DNA of 58,754 nucleotides. Source: Anderseniella sp. Its GTDB lineage: Bacteria; Pseudomonadota; Alphaproteobacteria; Rhizobiales; Aestuariivirgaceae. Under the pieces are notes generated by a model. It was not told the origin of the DNA, ran no database searches, and was given only the letters and a program-made list of their open reading frames with translations. Every line of letters starts with the position of its first letter. Within the stretch, counting starts at the first letter, position 1. A program made the position numbers and the translations under genes. The stretch covers positions 1 through 58,754 of the forward strand of contig DAOUPT010000016.1 of NCBI GenBank assembly GCA_030626025.1, given 5' to 3'. Below, piece by piece: positions 44,062 to 54,298 of the stretch.

Positions 44062-44090
44062 CAGTCCACAGCGAACTATCCAATTACGAG

Positions 44091-44125
44091 AGGCCGATTC
44101 GCACTAATCGCGAATTGGCCTTTTT
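44091..44125 (+). terminator. Rho-independent terminator after dodecin
   Basis: AGGCCGATTCGC pairs with GCGAATTGGCCT (one mismatch) and leads into a T run. Confidence 0.8.
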
Positions 44126-44131
44126 CAGCCC

Positions 44132-44159
44132 ATATTATGGAACAAATATTCCATAATAT
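44132..44159. promoter_or_regulatory. Perfect AT-rich inverted repeat before mazG
   Basis: ATATTATGGAA (44132-44142) and TTCCATAATAT (44149-44159) are an exact 11-bp inverted repeat with a 6-base centre. It lies 94 bases before the mazG start, after the dodecin terminator, and has no T tail, so it looks like an operator. No regulator is known. Confidence 0.45.
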
Positions 44160-44252
44160 ATATTATGCGAATGGTGAGGTATTTGTTGACGCTGTGGTTG
44201 ACCGAATCTGGTATGCAGGTATTTATACACCCTCTTGCGAGCCACAGACATT

Positions 44253-45065
44253 ATGATCAACGATCAGAACCCACGAGAACTCACAACGCTGTTGGCGATA
44301 ATGAAAGCATTGCGTGATCCCGTTGACGGATGTCCGTGGGATGTGAAGCAGACGTTTAAATCGATTACGCCATACACCATTGAAGAAGCCTATGAAGTTG
44401 TCGATGCTATTGAGCGTGACGACATGGATGAGCTGTGCGACGAGCTTGGGGATTTGTTGTTACAGGTTGTTTTTCATGCCCAGATGGCTGATGAACAGGA
44501 TTTATTTGGCTTTGATGATGTAGTTCAGGCAATCTGTACCAAAATGATCCGTCGGCATCCTCATGTGTTTGGCAGTGCTGAGGAACGGGCTGAGACACCG
44601 AAAAAAGGGTTTTGGGAAGATATTAAAGCTGGAGAGAAAACGGGCGAGAAAGCAGGCCAAAAGGCAGGCAAGGGGGATGATAAACCGCTATTGCTGGACA
44701 GTGTACCGGCCACCCTGCCCGCCTTAAGCCGCGCCAACAAGCTGCAATCCAAAGCAGCGCGGGTCGGATTTGACTGGCCCGATGTTGATGGCGTTTATGC
44801 CAAGCTTGACGAAGAAATTGGCGAATTGAAACGGGCGAAAACCGATGATCAAATTGGTGAAGAACTGGGTGATTTGATGTTTACAGTGGTCAATCTCAGT
44901 AGGCATTTGGGCCACGATCCGGAACAGGTTTTGCGGATGGCCAATTCGAAATTTCAAGTTCGTTTCAATCATATGGAGAAATCCGCTAAGGTTTCCCTTG
45001 ATGAAATGGATATGAATGAGCTGGAACAATTGTGGCAGGCGGCTAAAGCAGCCCCTGCCCTCTGA
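44253..45065 (+). CDS. mazG: Nucleoside triphosphate pyrophosphohydrolase MazG
   Basis: A 270-residue all-alpha NTP pyrophosphohydrolase with two MazG domains. The first has GCPWDVKQTFKSITPYTIEE followed by EEAYEVVDAIERDDMDELCDELGDLL, the EExxE...ExxD metal motif. The second, near 190-225, has EEIGELKRAKTDDQIGEELGDLMF. Both metal sites look complete. A Lys/Gly-rich insert (GEKTGEKAGQKAGKG, about 133-147) separates them. The ATG at 44253 is preferred; the upstream TTG frame gives no benefit. It is convergent with pdhC with only six bases between the genes. Confidence 0.95.
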   Translation: MINDQNPRELTTLLAIMKALRDPVDGCPWDVKQTFKSITPYTIEEAYEVVDAIERDDMDELCDELGDLLLQVVFHAQMADEQDLFGFDDVVQAICTKMIRRHPHVFGSAEERAETPKKGFWEDIKAGEKTGEKAGQKAGKGDDKPLLLDSVPATLPALSRANKLQSKAARVGFDWPDVDGVYAKLDEEIGELKRAKTDDQIGEELGDLMFTVVNLSRHLGHDPEQVLRMANSKFQVRFNHMEKSAKVSLDEMDMNELEQLWQAAKAAPAL

Positions 45066-45071
45066 TTGTTT

Positions 45072-46412
45072 CTAAACCAGCATCATTGCCGGTTCTTCAA
45101 TGCAGTCCTTGAAGGCACCGAGAAGCAACGCACCCAAGGCACCATCAACAGCACGATGATCGGTCGACAAGGTCACGCTCATAATGGTTTTGATCTGGAT
45201 GCTGTCGCCAACCACTACGGCGCGTTTTTCACCACCGCCAACGGCCAGAATAGTCGCTTGCGGCGGATTGATTACGGCCGAAAAGTTCTTGATACCGAAC
45301 ATGCCGAGATTTGAAATGGCGGTAGAGCCGCCCTGATATTCGTGAGGCATGAGTTTTCTGTTGCGGGCCCGTTTGGCGAAATCTTTCATATCGATTGAGA
45401 TTTGCGCCAGCCCCTTGCTGTGGGCATCGCGGACAACCGGTGTAATCAGGCCACCGGGAATGGATACAGCGACGCCAACGTCAGATGCTTTGTGTTTGAG
45501 CATCCCTGCTTGGCTCCATGACGCATTGGCGTCCGGGACTTTTTGCAAGGCTATGGCCATGGCTTTGATGATGAAATCATTGACTGAAATCTTCCAAAGC
45601 GGTTTGCCATCAGCATCTTTGGGTGCCGTGCCGTTTAGTTTTGATCTGACAGCGAGAAGTGAGTCGAGATCACAGTCCACCGACAGATAGAAGTGCGGGA
45701 CGGTTTGTTTAGACTGGGTAAGACGTTCGGCAATGATCTTGCGCATCGTGTCGTGCGGTTCGAGCTCGTAGCTGCCGGGCTCGTACATGGCCATGATGGC
45801 ATCGTCTGACATAGCGGCAGAAATAGCGCTTGGTGCGGCTGTAGCAGTCGCGGTGACTACTTGTGGCACACCTTCGGTTAGAGCTTTGTCGATATCACGT
45901 TTGATAATGCGACCGCGGGGGCCGGTGCCGGTGACGGCATTTATGTCGATGTTGTTCTGGCCAGCGATGCGGCGGGCGAGTGGTGAGGCAAAGGTGCGGG
46001 TTGAACTCTCGGCCTGACCAGTCTTCCGCCTTGCGGGGGAGATGCCCGGAAGCGCAGAGGGGGGGCTCTCGACCAAAGAGGAAGGCTGCGCTCCCCCCTC
46101 TGTCGACTTCGTCGACATCTCCCCCGCAAGGGGGGAGATTGCGAACCCCTCCAACGCAGAAGCATCTTCGCCCTCTTCTAAAATCAGCGCAATCGCTTGA
46201 TTGACCGGCACTTCTTCTGTGCCATCGGCAACCAGTATCTTGCCGATTATGCCCTCATCAACCGCTTCGACCTCCATGGTTGCCTTGTCGGTTTCGATTT
46301 CGCACAGCACATCGCCTGAAGTGACTGTATCGCCCTCTTTAACCAGCCATTTGGCCAGCTTGCCCATTTCCATGGTCGGTGACAGGGCAGGCATTAGGAT
46401 TGGTGTTGGCAT
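45072..46412 (-). CDS. pdhC: Pyruvate dehydrogenase E2, dihydrolipoamide acetyltransferase
   Basis: A 446-residue E2. The lipoyl domain is residues 1-78, with the lipoyl lysine in [18 protein letters not shown] linker of about 60 residues follows. The peripheral-subunit-binding domain (about 140-175) has FASPLARRIAGQNNIDINAV and TGTGPRGRIIKRDI. The catalytic domain ends with the active-site motif STDHRAVDGALGA. Roughly residues 92-132 of the linker (ISPLAGEMSTKSTEGGAQPS and on) are encoded by a palindromic repeat. It is last in pdhA-pdhB-pdhC; E3 (lpd) is not next to it here, because mazG follows convergently. Confidence 0.96.
   Translation of the reverse strand: MPTPILMPALSPTMEMGKLAKWLVKEGDTVTSGDVLCEIETDKATMEVEAVDEGIIGKILVADGTEEVPVNQAIALILEEGEDASALEGFAISPLAGEMSTKSTEGGAQPSSLVESPPSALPGISPARRKTGQAESSTRTFASPLARRIAGQNNIDINAVTGTGPRGRIIKRDIDKALTEGVPQVVTATATAAPSAISAAMSDDAIMAMYEPGSYELEPHDTMRKIIAERLTQSKQTVPHFYLSVDCDLDSLLAVRSKLNGTAPKDADGKPLWKISVNDFIIKAMAIALQKVPDANASWSQAGMLKHKASDVGVAVSIPGGLITPVVRDAHSKGLAQISIDMKDFAKRARNRKLMPHEYQGGSTAISNLGMFGIKNFSAVINPPQATILAVGGGEKRAVVVGDSIQIKTIMSVTLSTDHRAVDGALGALLLGAFKDCIEEPAMMLV
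46020..46139. repeat. Palindromic repeat pair inside the pdhC coding sequence
   Basis: Two inverted copies of one unit are present: CTTGCGGGGGAGATG, a variable centre, then CAGAGGGGGG. The first runs on the plus strand at about 46029-46069. The second runs on the minus strand at about 46090-46135. Its centre TCGACGAAGTCGA is itself palindromic. The insertion keeps the PdhC frame open and codes the peptide from ISPLAGEM to ARRKTG. GC-rich repeats of this exact style recur between genes in Rhizobiales genomes. Confidence 0.85.
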
Positions 46413-46423
46413 ATCGCGGCCCC

Positions 46424-47788
46424 CTAAAGGTAGACGACGGATTTTACCGCCTCAATTACATCGTTGACATTTGGCAGTGCCAATTTTTCCAGATTGGCAG
46501 CATAGGGCATCGGCACATCTTTGCCGGACACTCTTGCCACCGGGGCATCAAGGTAATCAAAGGCCTGGGTCATAACTTGTGCAGCTACTTCTGAGCCAAT
46601 AGAACACACCGGCCACCCCTCTTCCACGACAACACAGCGATTGGTTTTCTTGACACTTTCAACTACGGTTGGAATGTCCATCGGACGCAAGGAACGCAGA
46701 TCAATAACCTCGGCACTCACACCGTCAGCAGCCAATTGCTCGGCTGCTTCGAGTGCATAGGTCATGCCGATGCTGAACGATACGATGGTTACATCATTGC
46801 CTGGCCGGACGATTTTAGCCTTGCCAATCGGCACAACCCAGTCATCCAGTTTCGGCACATCAAATTGTTGGCCATAAAGGATTTCGTTTTCAAGGAATAT
46901 AACCGGATTGGGATCGCGAATAGCAGCTTTGAGCAGCCCTTTTGCGTCAGCGGCTGAATGCGGTGCGACAACTTTCAGGCCGGGAATTTGGGCAAACCAG
47001 GCGGTATAATCCTGACTGTGCTGGGCCCCTACCCTGGCTGCTGCTCCATTGGCACCGCGAAAAACCATCGAAGCACCCATTTGGCCACCGGACATATACA
47101 GGGTCTTGGCTGCAGAATTGAGCAGATGGTCCATGGCCTGCATGGCAAAGTTAAAGGTCATGAATTCGACAATTGGCTTTAATCCGCCAAAAGCAGCACC
47201 AACCGCAATGCCGGTAAATCCGTGTTCAGTGATCGGTGTATCAATAACCCGCTTGTCGCCAAACTCATCAAGCAGGCCTTGTGAGATTTTGTAGGCACCT
47301 TGATATTGGGCAACTTCTTCACCCATCAAGAACACCGCGTCATCGGCCCGCATTTCTTCGGCCATTGCCTCGCCTAGCGCCTGCCGGACCGTCATCGACA
47401 CCATTTCAGTGCCCTCGGGTATTTCCGGATCGGCTAATATCGCTGCTGGCTCGGCTGTTGGTGCGGTTTCGACAGGACTGGTTTCGACTGGTGCTGCTTC
47501 CGGCTCGGTTGCAGGGGCTGCGCCGCCTTCGGCTTCAGTATCTCCAGCGTTTTCGCCAATAACCGCAATCGGGGTATTGACCTTTACACCTTCGGTACCT
47601 TCAGCGATCAGTATTTTAGACAGGACGCCTTCATCAACAGCCTCAATTTCCATTGTTGCCTTGTCGGTTTCAATCTCGGCAATCACATCGCCGGAGGAAA
47701 CTTCGTCGCCTTCTTTCATCAGCCACTTGGCAAGTTTGCCTTCTTCCATGGTCGGTGACAGGGCGGGCATTAAAATATTTACAGCCAT
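46424..47788 (-). CDS. pdhB: Pyruvate dehydrogenase E1 beta subunit with N-terminal lipoyl domain
   Basis: A 454-residue protein. Residues 1-80 are a lipoyl domain ([20 protein letters not shown], lysine in [15 protein letters not shown]), the alphaproteobacterial arrangement. An Ala/Pro/Glu linker (about 85-125) follows. Then comes the E1 beta fold with [57 protein letters not shown] and [20 protein letters not shown]. It pairs with PdhA as the thiamine-diphosphate E1. It is 11 bases upstream of pdhC and starts two bases after pdhA stops. Confidence 0.97.
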   Translation of the reverse strand: MAVNILMPALSPTMEEGKLAKWLMKEGDEVSSGDVIAEIETDKATMEIEAVDEGVLSKILIAEGTEGVKVNTPIAVIGENAGDTEAEGGAAPATEPEAAPVETSPVETAPTAEPAAILADPEIPEGTEMVSMTVRQALGEAMAEEMRADDAVFLMGEEVAQYQGAYKISQGLLDEFGDKRVIDTPITEHGFTGIAVGAAFGGLKPIVEFMTFNFAMQAMDHLLNSAAKTLYMSGGQMGASMVFRGANGAAARVGAQHSQDYTAWFAQIPGLKVVAPHSAADAKGLLKAAIRDPNPVIFLENEILYGQQFDVPKLDDWVVPIGKAKIVRPGNDVTIVSFSIGMTYALEAAEQLAADGVSAEVIDLRSLRPMDIPTVVESVKKTNRCVVVEEGWPVCSIGSEVAAQVMTQAFDYLDAPVARVSGKDVPMPYAANLEKLALPNVNDVIEAVKSVVYL

Positions 47789-47790
47789 GA

Positions 47791-48810
47791 TTATTCTCCC
47801 GCCTCGAGATATATATCAGTCCACAATTCTGATGGATCCGGTTCCGGATTGGTCTGGGCAAATTCGGCAGCTTCGGAAACAATTTTCCGGATCGCAGCGT
47901 CGGTTGCTTTTAAGTCAGCTTCGGTGGCTATTTTCTCTTCGAGAATACGGGCCTTTGCCTGTTCGATCGGGTCATGCTCCTGACGCATTTTTTTGACTTC
48001 TTCCTTGCTGCGATATTTGGCCGGGTCAGACATCGAATGGCCACGATAGCGATAGGTCATCATCTCGATGATAAAAGGACCCTTGCCGGACCGGCAATGA
48101 TCAAAGGCGTTTGCCGCAGCCTCTTTGACAGCGCGTACATCCATGCCATCGGCCTGCATCCCCGGAATGCCGTAAACCGAACCACGGTTATACAGTTCTT
48201 CAGATTTTGCCGCTGAGCGCTTGACTGCGGTACCCATGGCATAGCCGTTGTTTTCGATGACAAAAATTACTGGCAGCTTCCACAACGCCGCCATGTTGAA
48301 GCTTTCGTAGACCTGGCCCTGATTGGCGGCGCCCTCACCGAAGAATGTCACTGAAACAGCGCCGTTTTCCTGATATTTGTTGGCAAAAGCCAACCCTGCC
48401 CCAATAGGCACCTGCGCGCCGACGATGCCGTGGCCACCGTAGAAGTTCTTTTCGCGACTGAACATGTGCATTGAGCCGCCCTTGCCTTTGGAATAACCGC
48501 CTGAACGTCCGGTCAGTTCAGCCATAACGCCTTTGGGATCCATATCACAGGCCAGCATGTGTCCGTGATCGCGGTAGGAAGTGATCATCTGATCGCCGTC
48601 CTGCATGGCCATCTGCACCCCGGTCACGACAGCTTCCTGGCCGATATACAAATGGCAGAAACCGCCAATTTGTCCCATTCCATAGAGCTGACCGGCTTTT
48701 TCTTCAAACCGTCGGATCATCAGCATATTGTAATATGCTTTTAATTCCTGCTCTTTGGTGAATGTTGGTTGTTTGGTTTTGACAGCCCGTTTGCTTGCCG
48801 CTTTGGCCAT
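47791..48810 (-). CDS. pdhA: Pyruvate dehydrogenase E1 alpha subunit
   Basis: A 339-residue E1 alpha. The ThDP-binding region is intact: [18 protein letters not shown], the GDGxAN-type motif here as [20 protein letters not shown], and [33 protein letters not shown] carries the phosphorylation-loop counterpart. A basic N-terminus ([15 protein letters not shown]) precedes the fold. It opens the pdhA-pdhB-pdhC run. ftsB lies upstream on the same strand with a spacer of about 118 bases, probably holding a promoter that I could not define. Confidence 0.97.
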   Translation of the reverse strand: MAKAASKRAVKTKQPTFTKEQELKAYYNMLMIRRFEEKAGQLYGMGQIGGFCHLYIGQEAVVTGVQMAMQDGDQMITSYRDHGHMLACDMDPKGVMAELTGRSGGYSKGKGGSMHMFSREKNFYGGHGIVGAQVPIGAGLAFANKYQENGAVSVTFFGEGAANQGQVYESFNMAALWKLPVIFVIENNGYAMGTAVKRSAAKSEELYNRGSVYGIPGMQADGMDVRAVKEAAANAFDHCRSGKGPFIIEMMTYRYRGHSMSDPAKYRSKEEVKKMRQEHDPIEQAKARILEEKIATEADLKATDAAIRKIVSEAAEFAQTNPEPDPSELWTDIYLEAGE

Positions 48811-48928
48811 GATGGCCCTCCCTGATCGTCACGCTATGTTTGCGGTTATCATAACAGAATTTCGGGAAAACAACAGTGTTGTAACCTATTGAATTTACAA
48901 GACAATCAATTGATTAACTTAATTTTGG

Positions 48929-49240
48929 TTATTTTCGGGTGATCGGGACGATAAAATCCCCGTCTGCCGCGAATTGCAGCGTCTTTCGAGCCATTTCATC
49001 CAGCATGTCCGGATCAATCGATTGGGGGCGTAATAAGGCAACGCGGGCATCGAGCTTGTCCCGTTTTGATTGCGCCGCTTCCAATTCTGCCTGATGTTTC
49101 ACGACTTCGGATTGGATGAATTTGCCATGGTCAATTGACCGTGGGCCATAATATCCATGCCAGCCAAAATATCCCAGCACAGCAACGGAGCTGAACAGGA
49201 CCGATAGATCAAAAGCCAGAGAACGTCGTGATTCGCGCAT
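48929..49240 (-). CDS. ftsB: Septum formation initiator protein FtsB/DivIC family
   Basis: A 103-residue cell-division protein. It has a short cytoplasmic start, one transmembrane helix (LSVLFSSVAVLGYFGWHGYYG, about 13-33), then a coiled coil (about 45-75, VVKHQAELEAAQSKRDKLDA). DPDMLDEMARKTLQFA is the typical C-terminal element of the family. It sits between eno and pdhA, the standard alphaproteobacterial place. A CtrA-like motif lies about 50 bases upstream. Confidence 0.92.
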   Translation of the reverse strand: MRESRRSLAFDLSVLFSSVAVLGYFGWHGYYGPRSIDHGKFIQSEVVKHQAELEAAQSKRDKLDARVALLRPQSIDPDMLDEMARKTLQFAADGDFIVPITRK

Positions 49241-49290
49241 TGTTGCACCGCTGTTGAAAGGACATTTAGATTAAAATGCACCAACAGCGG

Positions 49291-49305
49291 TTAATTATTT
49301 GTTAG
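49291..49305 (-). promoter_or_regulatory. CtrA-like motif upstream of ftsB
   Basis: On the minus strand the bases read CTAA-CAAATAA-TTAACC, one base off the CtrA consensus TTAA-N7-TTAAC. It is about 50 bases before the ftsB start. A matching TTAACCAT half-site lies before rlpA at 36428-36435. Both are weak evidence alone. Confidence 0.35.
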
Positions 49306-49317
49306 CGATTGACGGTT

Positions 49318-50613
<1,296 letters not shown>

Positions 50614-50748
50614 TCAATCAAAATTTGCAGTTTCTATAGGCCCGTTTGCGAACAGAAACAACAGCCTGAGGCAAAAAGCGCGCACCAGGGGCGACCTTTT
50701 GTGTGATCTTTGTTTGCCCTTATTCAAAATTTCGATTAAATCGCGACC

Positions 50749-51153
50749 ATGATGAAACCTGTTGCCAAGACCACCGCTGCCAAAACCAATTATGACTGCT
50801 TTGATTGCCCCGGCTATTGTTGCAGCTATCCTGTTATCGTGCTGACCAAGCGCGATGTGACACGACTTGCCAAACATCTTGAGCTGGATTTTGATACTAC
50901 TGAAAAGCGCTATACTCGCAAAGACCATGGTTACAAACGCATTATGCGCCGCAAACCTGATGCTCATTTTGCCCGGATTTGCCACTTTTTTGATCTCGAG
51001 GAACGGCGCTGTACCATATACAAAGGCCGGCCGGCCATTTGCCGCGAGTTCCCCGGCACCAAGGCTTGCGGGTATTACGACTTCCTCAAATTTGAACGTG
51101 TTGGCCAAGAGGATGAGGAATATATCTCAACCACATGGCATGACGAAGATTAG
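50749..51153 (+). CDS. YkgJ-family cysteine-cluster protein
   Basis: A 134-residue protein of the YkgJ/CxxxCxxC zinc- or iron-cluster family. Cysteines occur in the family pattern: YDCFDCPGYCCSYP near residues 18-31, ICHFFDLEERRCTIYKGRPA and ICREFPGTKACGYY. The function of the family is not settled; some members are thought to bind Fe-S clusters. ATG-ATG at the start gives two choices one codon apart. The gene is divergent from eno and convergent with the small gene at 51150, overlapping it by four bases. Confidence 0.85.
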   Translation: MMKPVAKTTAAKTNYDCFDCPGYCCSYPVIVLTKRDVTRLAKHLELDFDTTEKRYTRKDHGYKRIMRRKPDAHFARICHFFDLEERRCTIYKGRPAICREFPGTKACGYYDFLKFERVGQEDEEYISTTWHDED

Positions 51154-51404
51154 GAATTGTCTTTTCCCTGGTTGCGAGTAGATTGAGAAAAGGCTTCCTG
51201 GAATGCCATTTCGAGAAAATAGACCAGGAATTTAAGATCTGCTGCCTTGGCCATATTGCGCAGTTGTAAAACAACATCTGATATGTATGCTGCAGTTTCG
51301 ATTTGGTCAAGGTTCGCGCCTTTAATACTGGCGGGTTCAATTTCATATTCTAAACGTTCCCTGTCATCTTTAATGCGCTTAGCTTTTGCCATTTTATGAT
51401 CCAT
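51150..51404 (-). CDS. Conserved-looking hypothetical protein
   Basis: An 84-residue protein with a basic start (MAKAKRIKDDRERLEYEIEP) and a helical middle, GANLDQIETAAYISDVVLQLRNMAKAADL, ending in a Gln/Asn-rich tail. I recognise the type as a small soluble protein of unknown function seen in Rhizobiales, but cannot name a family. The start could be the ATG at 51404 or the one at 51392. It overlaps the convergent YkgJ-type gene by four bases. The 235 bases upstream, to topA, show nothing I can identify. Confidence 0.65.
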   Translation of the reverse strand: MDHKMAKAKRIKDDRERLEYEIEPASIKGANLDQIETAAYISDVVLQLRNMAKAADLKFLVYFLEMAFQEAFSQSTRNQGKDNS

Positions 51405-51653
51405 TTTAATAATCCACACTTAACTAAGCGACTCAGTTTTTCCGTTCTTCTCCAAACCCAAAAACAACCTAACGGATATAAATATCTGCATAACCAACCT
51501 TTGCGTGTGTTTGGCTGTAAAAAGCAGTATATTTCGATATAGTTCGGAGGGTTCAGTTTCACCTTAAACAGTAAATCACTTGCAAAAATGCCTAAAAGTA
51601 TTCTAAACGGGCAAACCTGTGACCTTCACAACAACATAAGTTAAAAGAGAATC

Positions 51654-54284
51654 ATGGCCGTAGTCGTCGTAGAATCACCCGCAAAAGCAAAAACCATCAA
51701 CAAATACCTCGGCAAGGATTTTGTCGTTCTGGCTTCATATGGCCACGTCAGAGACCTGCCGCCAAAAGATGGTTCGGTGTTGCCCGATGAAGATTTTGCC
51801 ATGTCGTGGAAACAGGACGCCAAGTCAGCCAAGCGGGTCAAAGACATAGCGGACGCGCTGGAAGGCGATGGCGAACTCATTCTGGCAACTGACCCTGACC
51901 GCGAAGGCGAAGCCATATCATGGCACGTTCTGGAACTATTGAAGAAAAAACGGGCCTTAAAAGACATTTCAGTCAAACGGGTTGTTTTTAATGCCATCAC
52001 CAAACAGTCTGTGCTTGATGCCATGGCGGCACCGCGTGATATTGATATGGCGCTGGTTGATGCCTATCTGGCCCGCCGGGCCCTTGATTATCTGGTTGGC
52101 TTTACACTTTCACCGGTTCTGTGGCGCAAATTGCCCAGTGCCCGTTCTGCTGGCCGGGTACAATCTGTGGCGTTGCGGCTGGTTTGTGCAAGGGAACTTG
52201 AGATTGAGTCGTTTGTTTCGCGCGAATACTGGACGATTGAAGCAGACCTGAAAACCGGCAGCGGAGAGGCCTATTCTGCCAAGTTGTGGTCTATCGAGGG
52301 CAAAAAACTAGATAAGTTCGACCTAAACGCTGAAGATCAGGCCAAAGAAATCGAAGTTGCGCTGAAAGGTGTGCCGCTTTCTATTGAGAGTGTTGAAAGC
52401 AAACCGGTCAAACGTAACCCGAACGCCCCGTTCACGACATCAACCTTACAGCAGGAAGCTTCGCGGAAATTGGGGTTCTCGGCCAAACAAACCATGGGTG
52501 TTGCCCAAAAGCTTTATGAGGGTTTTAATGTTGATGGCGAGAATGTTGGTCTGATTACCTATATGCGGACCGATGGTGTTTCCATGGATGGTTCAGCTAT
52601 CGCGGCTGCACGTAATGTCATTCAGCAGAAATATGGCGAACCGTTTGTTCCTTCCTCGCCACGCATGTACAAAACCAAAGCCAAGAATGCTCAGGAAGCG
52701 CACGAAGCGATACGGCCGACCGAAATGTCACGGACGCCTGCGGAAATGCGCAAAATTCTCGATCGTGATCATGCAGCACTTTATGAACTGGTGTGGAAGC
52801 GGGCGATTGCCAGTCAGATGGAAAGTGCCACCATTGAGCAAACCAGCGCCAACATTGGCGGCAAGGGCCATGATGGCAAGAATTATTCCTTGCGGGCGAC
52901 CGGTTCGGTCATTCGCTTTGAAGGTTTTCTGAAGGTGTATCAGGAAGGCCGCGATGATGCGGGCCCTGATGATGCGAAACGTCTGCCTGCCCTTGCTAAG
53001 GGAGACAAAGCCGGGGTTGAGAAACTTGCTGGCAGCCAGCACTTCACTGAGCCGCCCCCGCGTTATTCTGAAGCGTCACTGATCAAAAAAATGGAAGAAT
53101 TGGGCATTGGTCGCCCGTCTACCTATACGTCTGTGTTGTCGACCTTGCGTGATCGCGACTATGTCCGGCTTGAAAAGAAACGGATGATACCGGAAGACAA
53201 GGGCCGCCTGGTTACAGCTTTTCTGGAGTCCTTCTTTACCCGCTATGTCGGGTATGACTTCACCGCTAATCTTGAAGAATTGCTTGATAAAGTTTCTGCC
53301 GGTGAGGCTGACTGGAAGGCGGTTTTGCGCGATTTTTGGGTGGATTTCAAAGCCCAGGTTGATGAGATTAAAGACGTTCGCGTTACTGCTGTGCTTGACG
53401 CTCTCAATGAAGTGCTTGGCCCCCATATTTTCCCGGAAAAGGAAGACGGTACGCCTCCACGCAAATGTCCGTCCTGTGAGGACGGACAATTGTCTTTAAA
53501 AATTGGTCGTTTCGGGGCCTTTATCGGTTGTGAGAACTATCCCGAATGCCGTTTTACCCGTCAGTTGAAAAATGGTGATGAAGCAGATGCTGGCACGGTT
53601 CCGCCGGAAGGTGTTTTGCTGGGTGAACACCCTGAAACAGGACAACCGGTCACCCGACATGCCGGGCGCTTTGGCCCCTATGTGCAGTTGGGTGTTGTGG
53701 AGGACGGTGTAAAGCCACCACGTTCATCACTGCCTAAAGGGCTTGATCCTGAGAGTGTCGATCTCGAGTTGGCGGTCAAATTGTTGTCGCTCCCCCGATT
53801 GGTGGGCGAACACCCGGAAACAAAAAAAGAAATCAAAGCTGGTCTCGGCCGTTATGGTCCATTTGTGCTGCACGATGGCACTTATGCCAACCTTGACAGT
53901 TTTGAGGAAATATTTGAAGTTGGTATCAACCGTGCGGTTACGGTGTTGGCCGAAAAGAAAGCCAATTCCCGCAAAAGCTCCAGCGAATTGCGTGATCTTG
54001 GCGAACACCCCGATGGCGGCGGCTCAATCAAAATAATGGATGGCCGTTATGGTCCCTATGCCAAGTTCGGACGGGTTAATGCGACGTTGCCCAAAGACAC
54101 TGATCCGGCTGATGTAACGCTCGAGCAGGCTGTTGAGTTGATTGCAGCGCGTGCGGCCAAGAAAAAACCGGCTAAAAAGGCTGCCAAGAAGAAAGCTGCG
54201 AAGAAACCAGCCAAAAAGGCCGCCAAGAAACCTGCCAAAAAAGCCGCCAAAAAACCGGCTGCTAAAAAAGCTGCAAAAAAGTAA
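51654..54284 (+). CDS. topA: DNA topoisomerase I
   Basis: An 876-residue type IA topoisomerase that relaxes negative supercoils. The Toprim domain (about 1-115) has VVVESPAKAKTINKYLGKDF and LATDPDREGEAISWHVLELL. The active-site tyrosine is Y303 in LITYMRTDG. A zinc-ribbon module CPSCEDGQLSLKIGRFGAFI follows, then three more repeats with EHPETGQPVTRHAGRFGPYV-type sequence. The last 40 residues are a Lys/Ala/Pro tail like histone H1 (KKPAKKAAKKKAAKK). rnr starts 14 bases after its stop. Confidence 0.97.
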   Translation: MAVVVVESPAKAKTINKYLGKDFVVLASYGHVRDLPPKDGSVLPDEDFAMSWKQDAKSAKRVKDIADALEGDGELILATDPDREGEAISWHVLELLKKKRALKDISVKRVVFNAITKQSVLDAMAAPRDIDMALVDAYLARRALDYLVGFTLSPVLWRKLPSARSAGRVQSVALRLVCARELEIESFVSREYWTIEADLKTGSGEAYSAKLWSIEGKKLDKFDLNAEDQAKEIEVALKGVPLSIESVESKPVKRNPNAPFTTSTLQQEASRKLGFSAKQTMGVAQKLYEGFNVDGENVGLITYMRTDGVSMDGSAIAAARNVIQQKYGEPFVPSSPRMYKTKAKNAQEAHEAIRPTEMSRTPAEMRKILDRDHAALYELVWKRAIASQMESATIEQTSANIGGKGHDGKNYSLRATGSVIRFEGFLKVYQEGRDDAGPDDAKRLPALAKGDKAGVEKLAGSQHFTEPPPRYSEASLIKKMEELGIGRPSTYTSVLSTLRDRDYVRLEKKRMIPEDKGRLVTAFLESFFTRYVGYDFTANLEELLDKVSAGEADWKAVLRDFWVDFKAQVDEIKDVRVTAVLDALNEVLGPHIFPEKEDGTPPRKCPSCEDGQLSLKIGRFGAFIGCENYPECRFTRQLKNGDEADAGTVPPEGVLLGEHPETGQPVTRHAGRFGPYVQLGVVEDGVKPPRSSLPKGLDPESVDLELAVKLLSLPRLVGEHPETKKEIKAGLGRYGPFVLHDGTYANLDSFEEIFEVGINRAVTVLAEKKANSRKSSSELRDLGEHPDGGGSIKIMDGRYGPYAKFGRVNATLPKDTDPADVTLEQAVELIAARAAKKKPAKKAAKKKAAKKPAKKAAKKPAKKAAKKPAAKKAAKK

Positions 54285-54298
54285 GGATACCAGGTTAA

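Noticed and set aside
50614-51108. Long minus-strand ORF over the YkgJ-type gene
   Set aside because: It is antisense to a gene with an excellent cysteine-cluster signature, and its own protein shows no family.
54150-54284. Lys/Ala-rich end of topA as a separate histone-like gene
   Set aside because: It is continuous in frame with TopA and has no start signal of its own; basic tails are common in alphaproteobacterial TopA.
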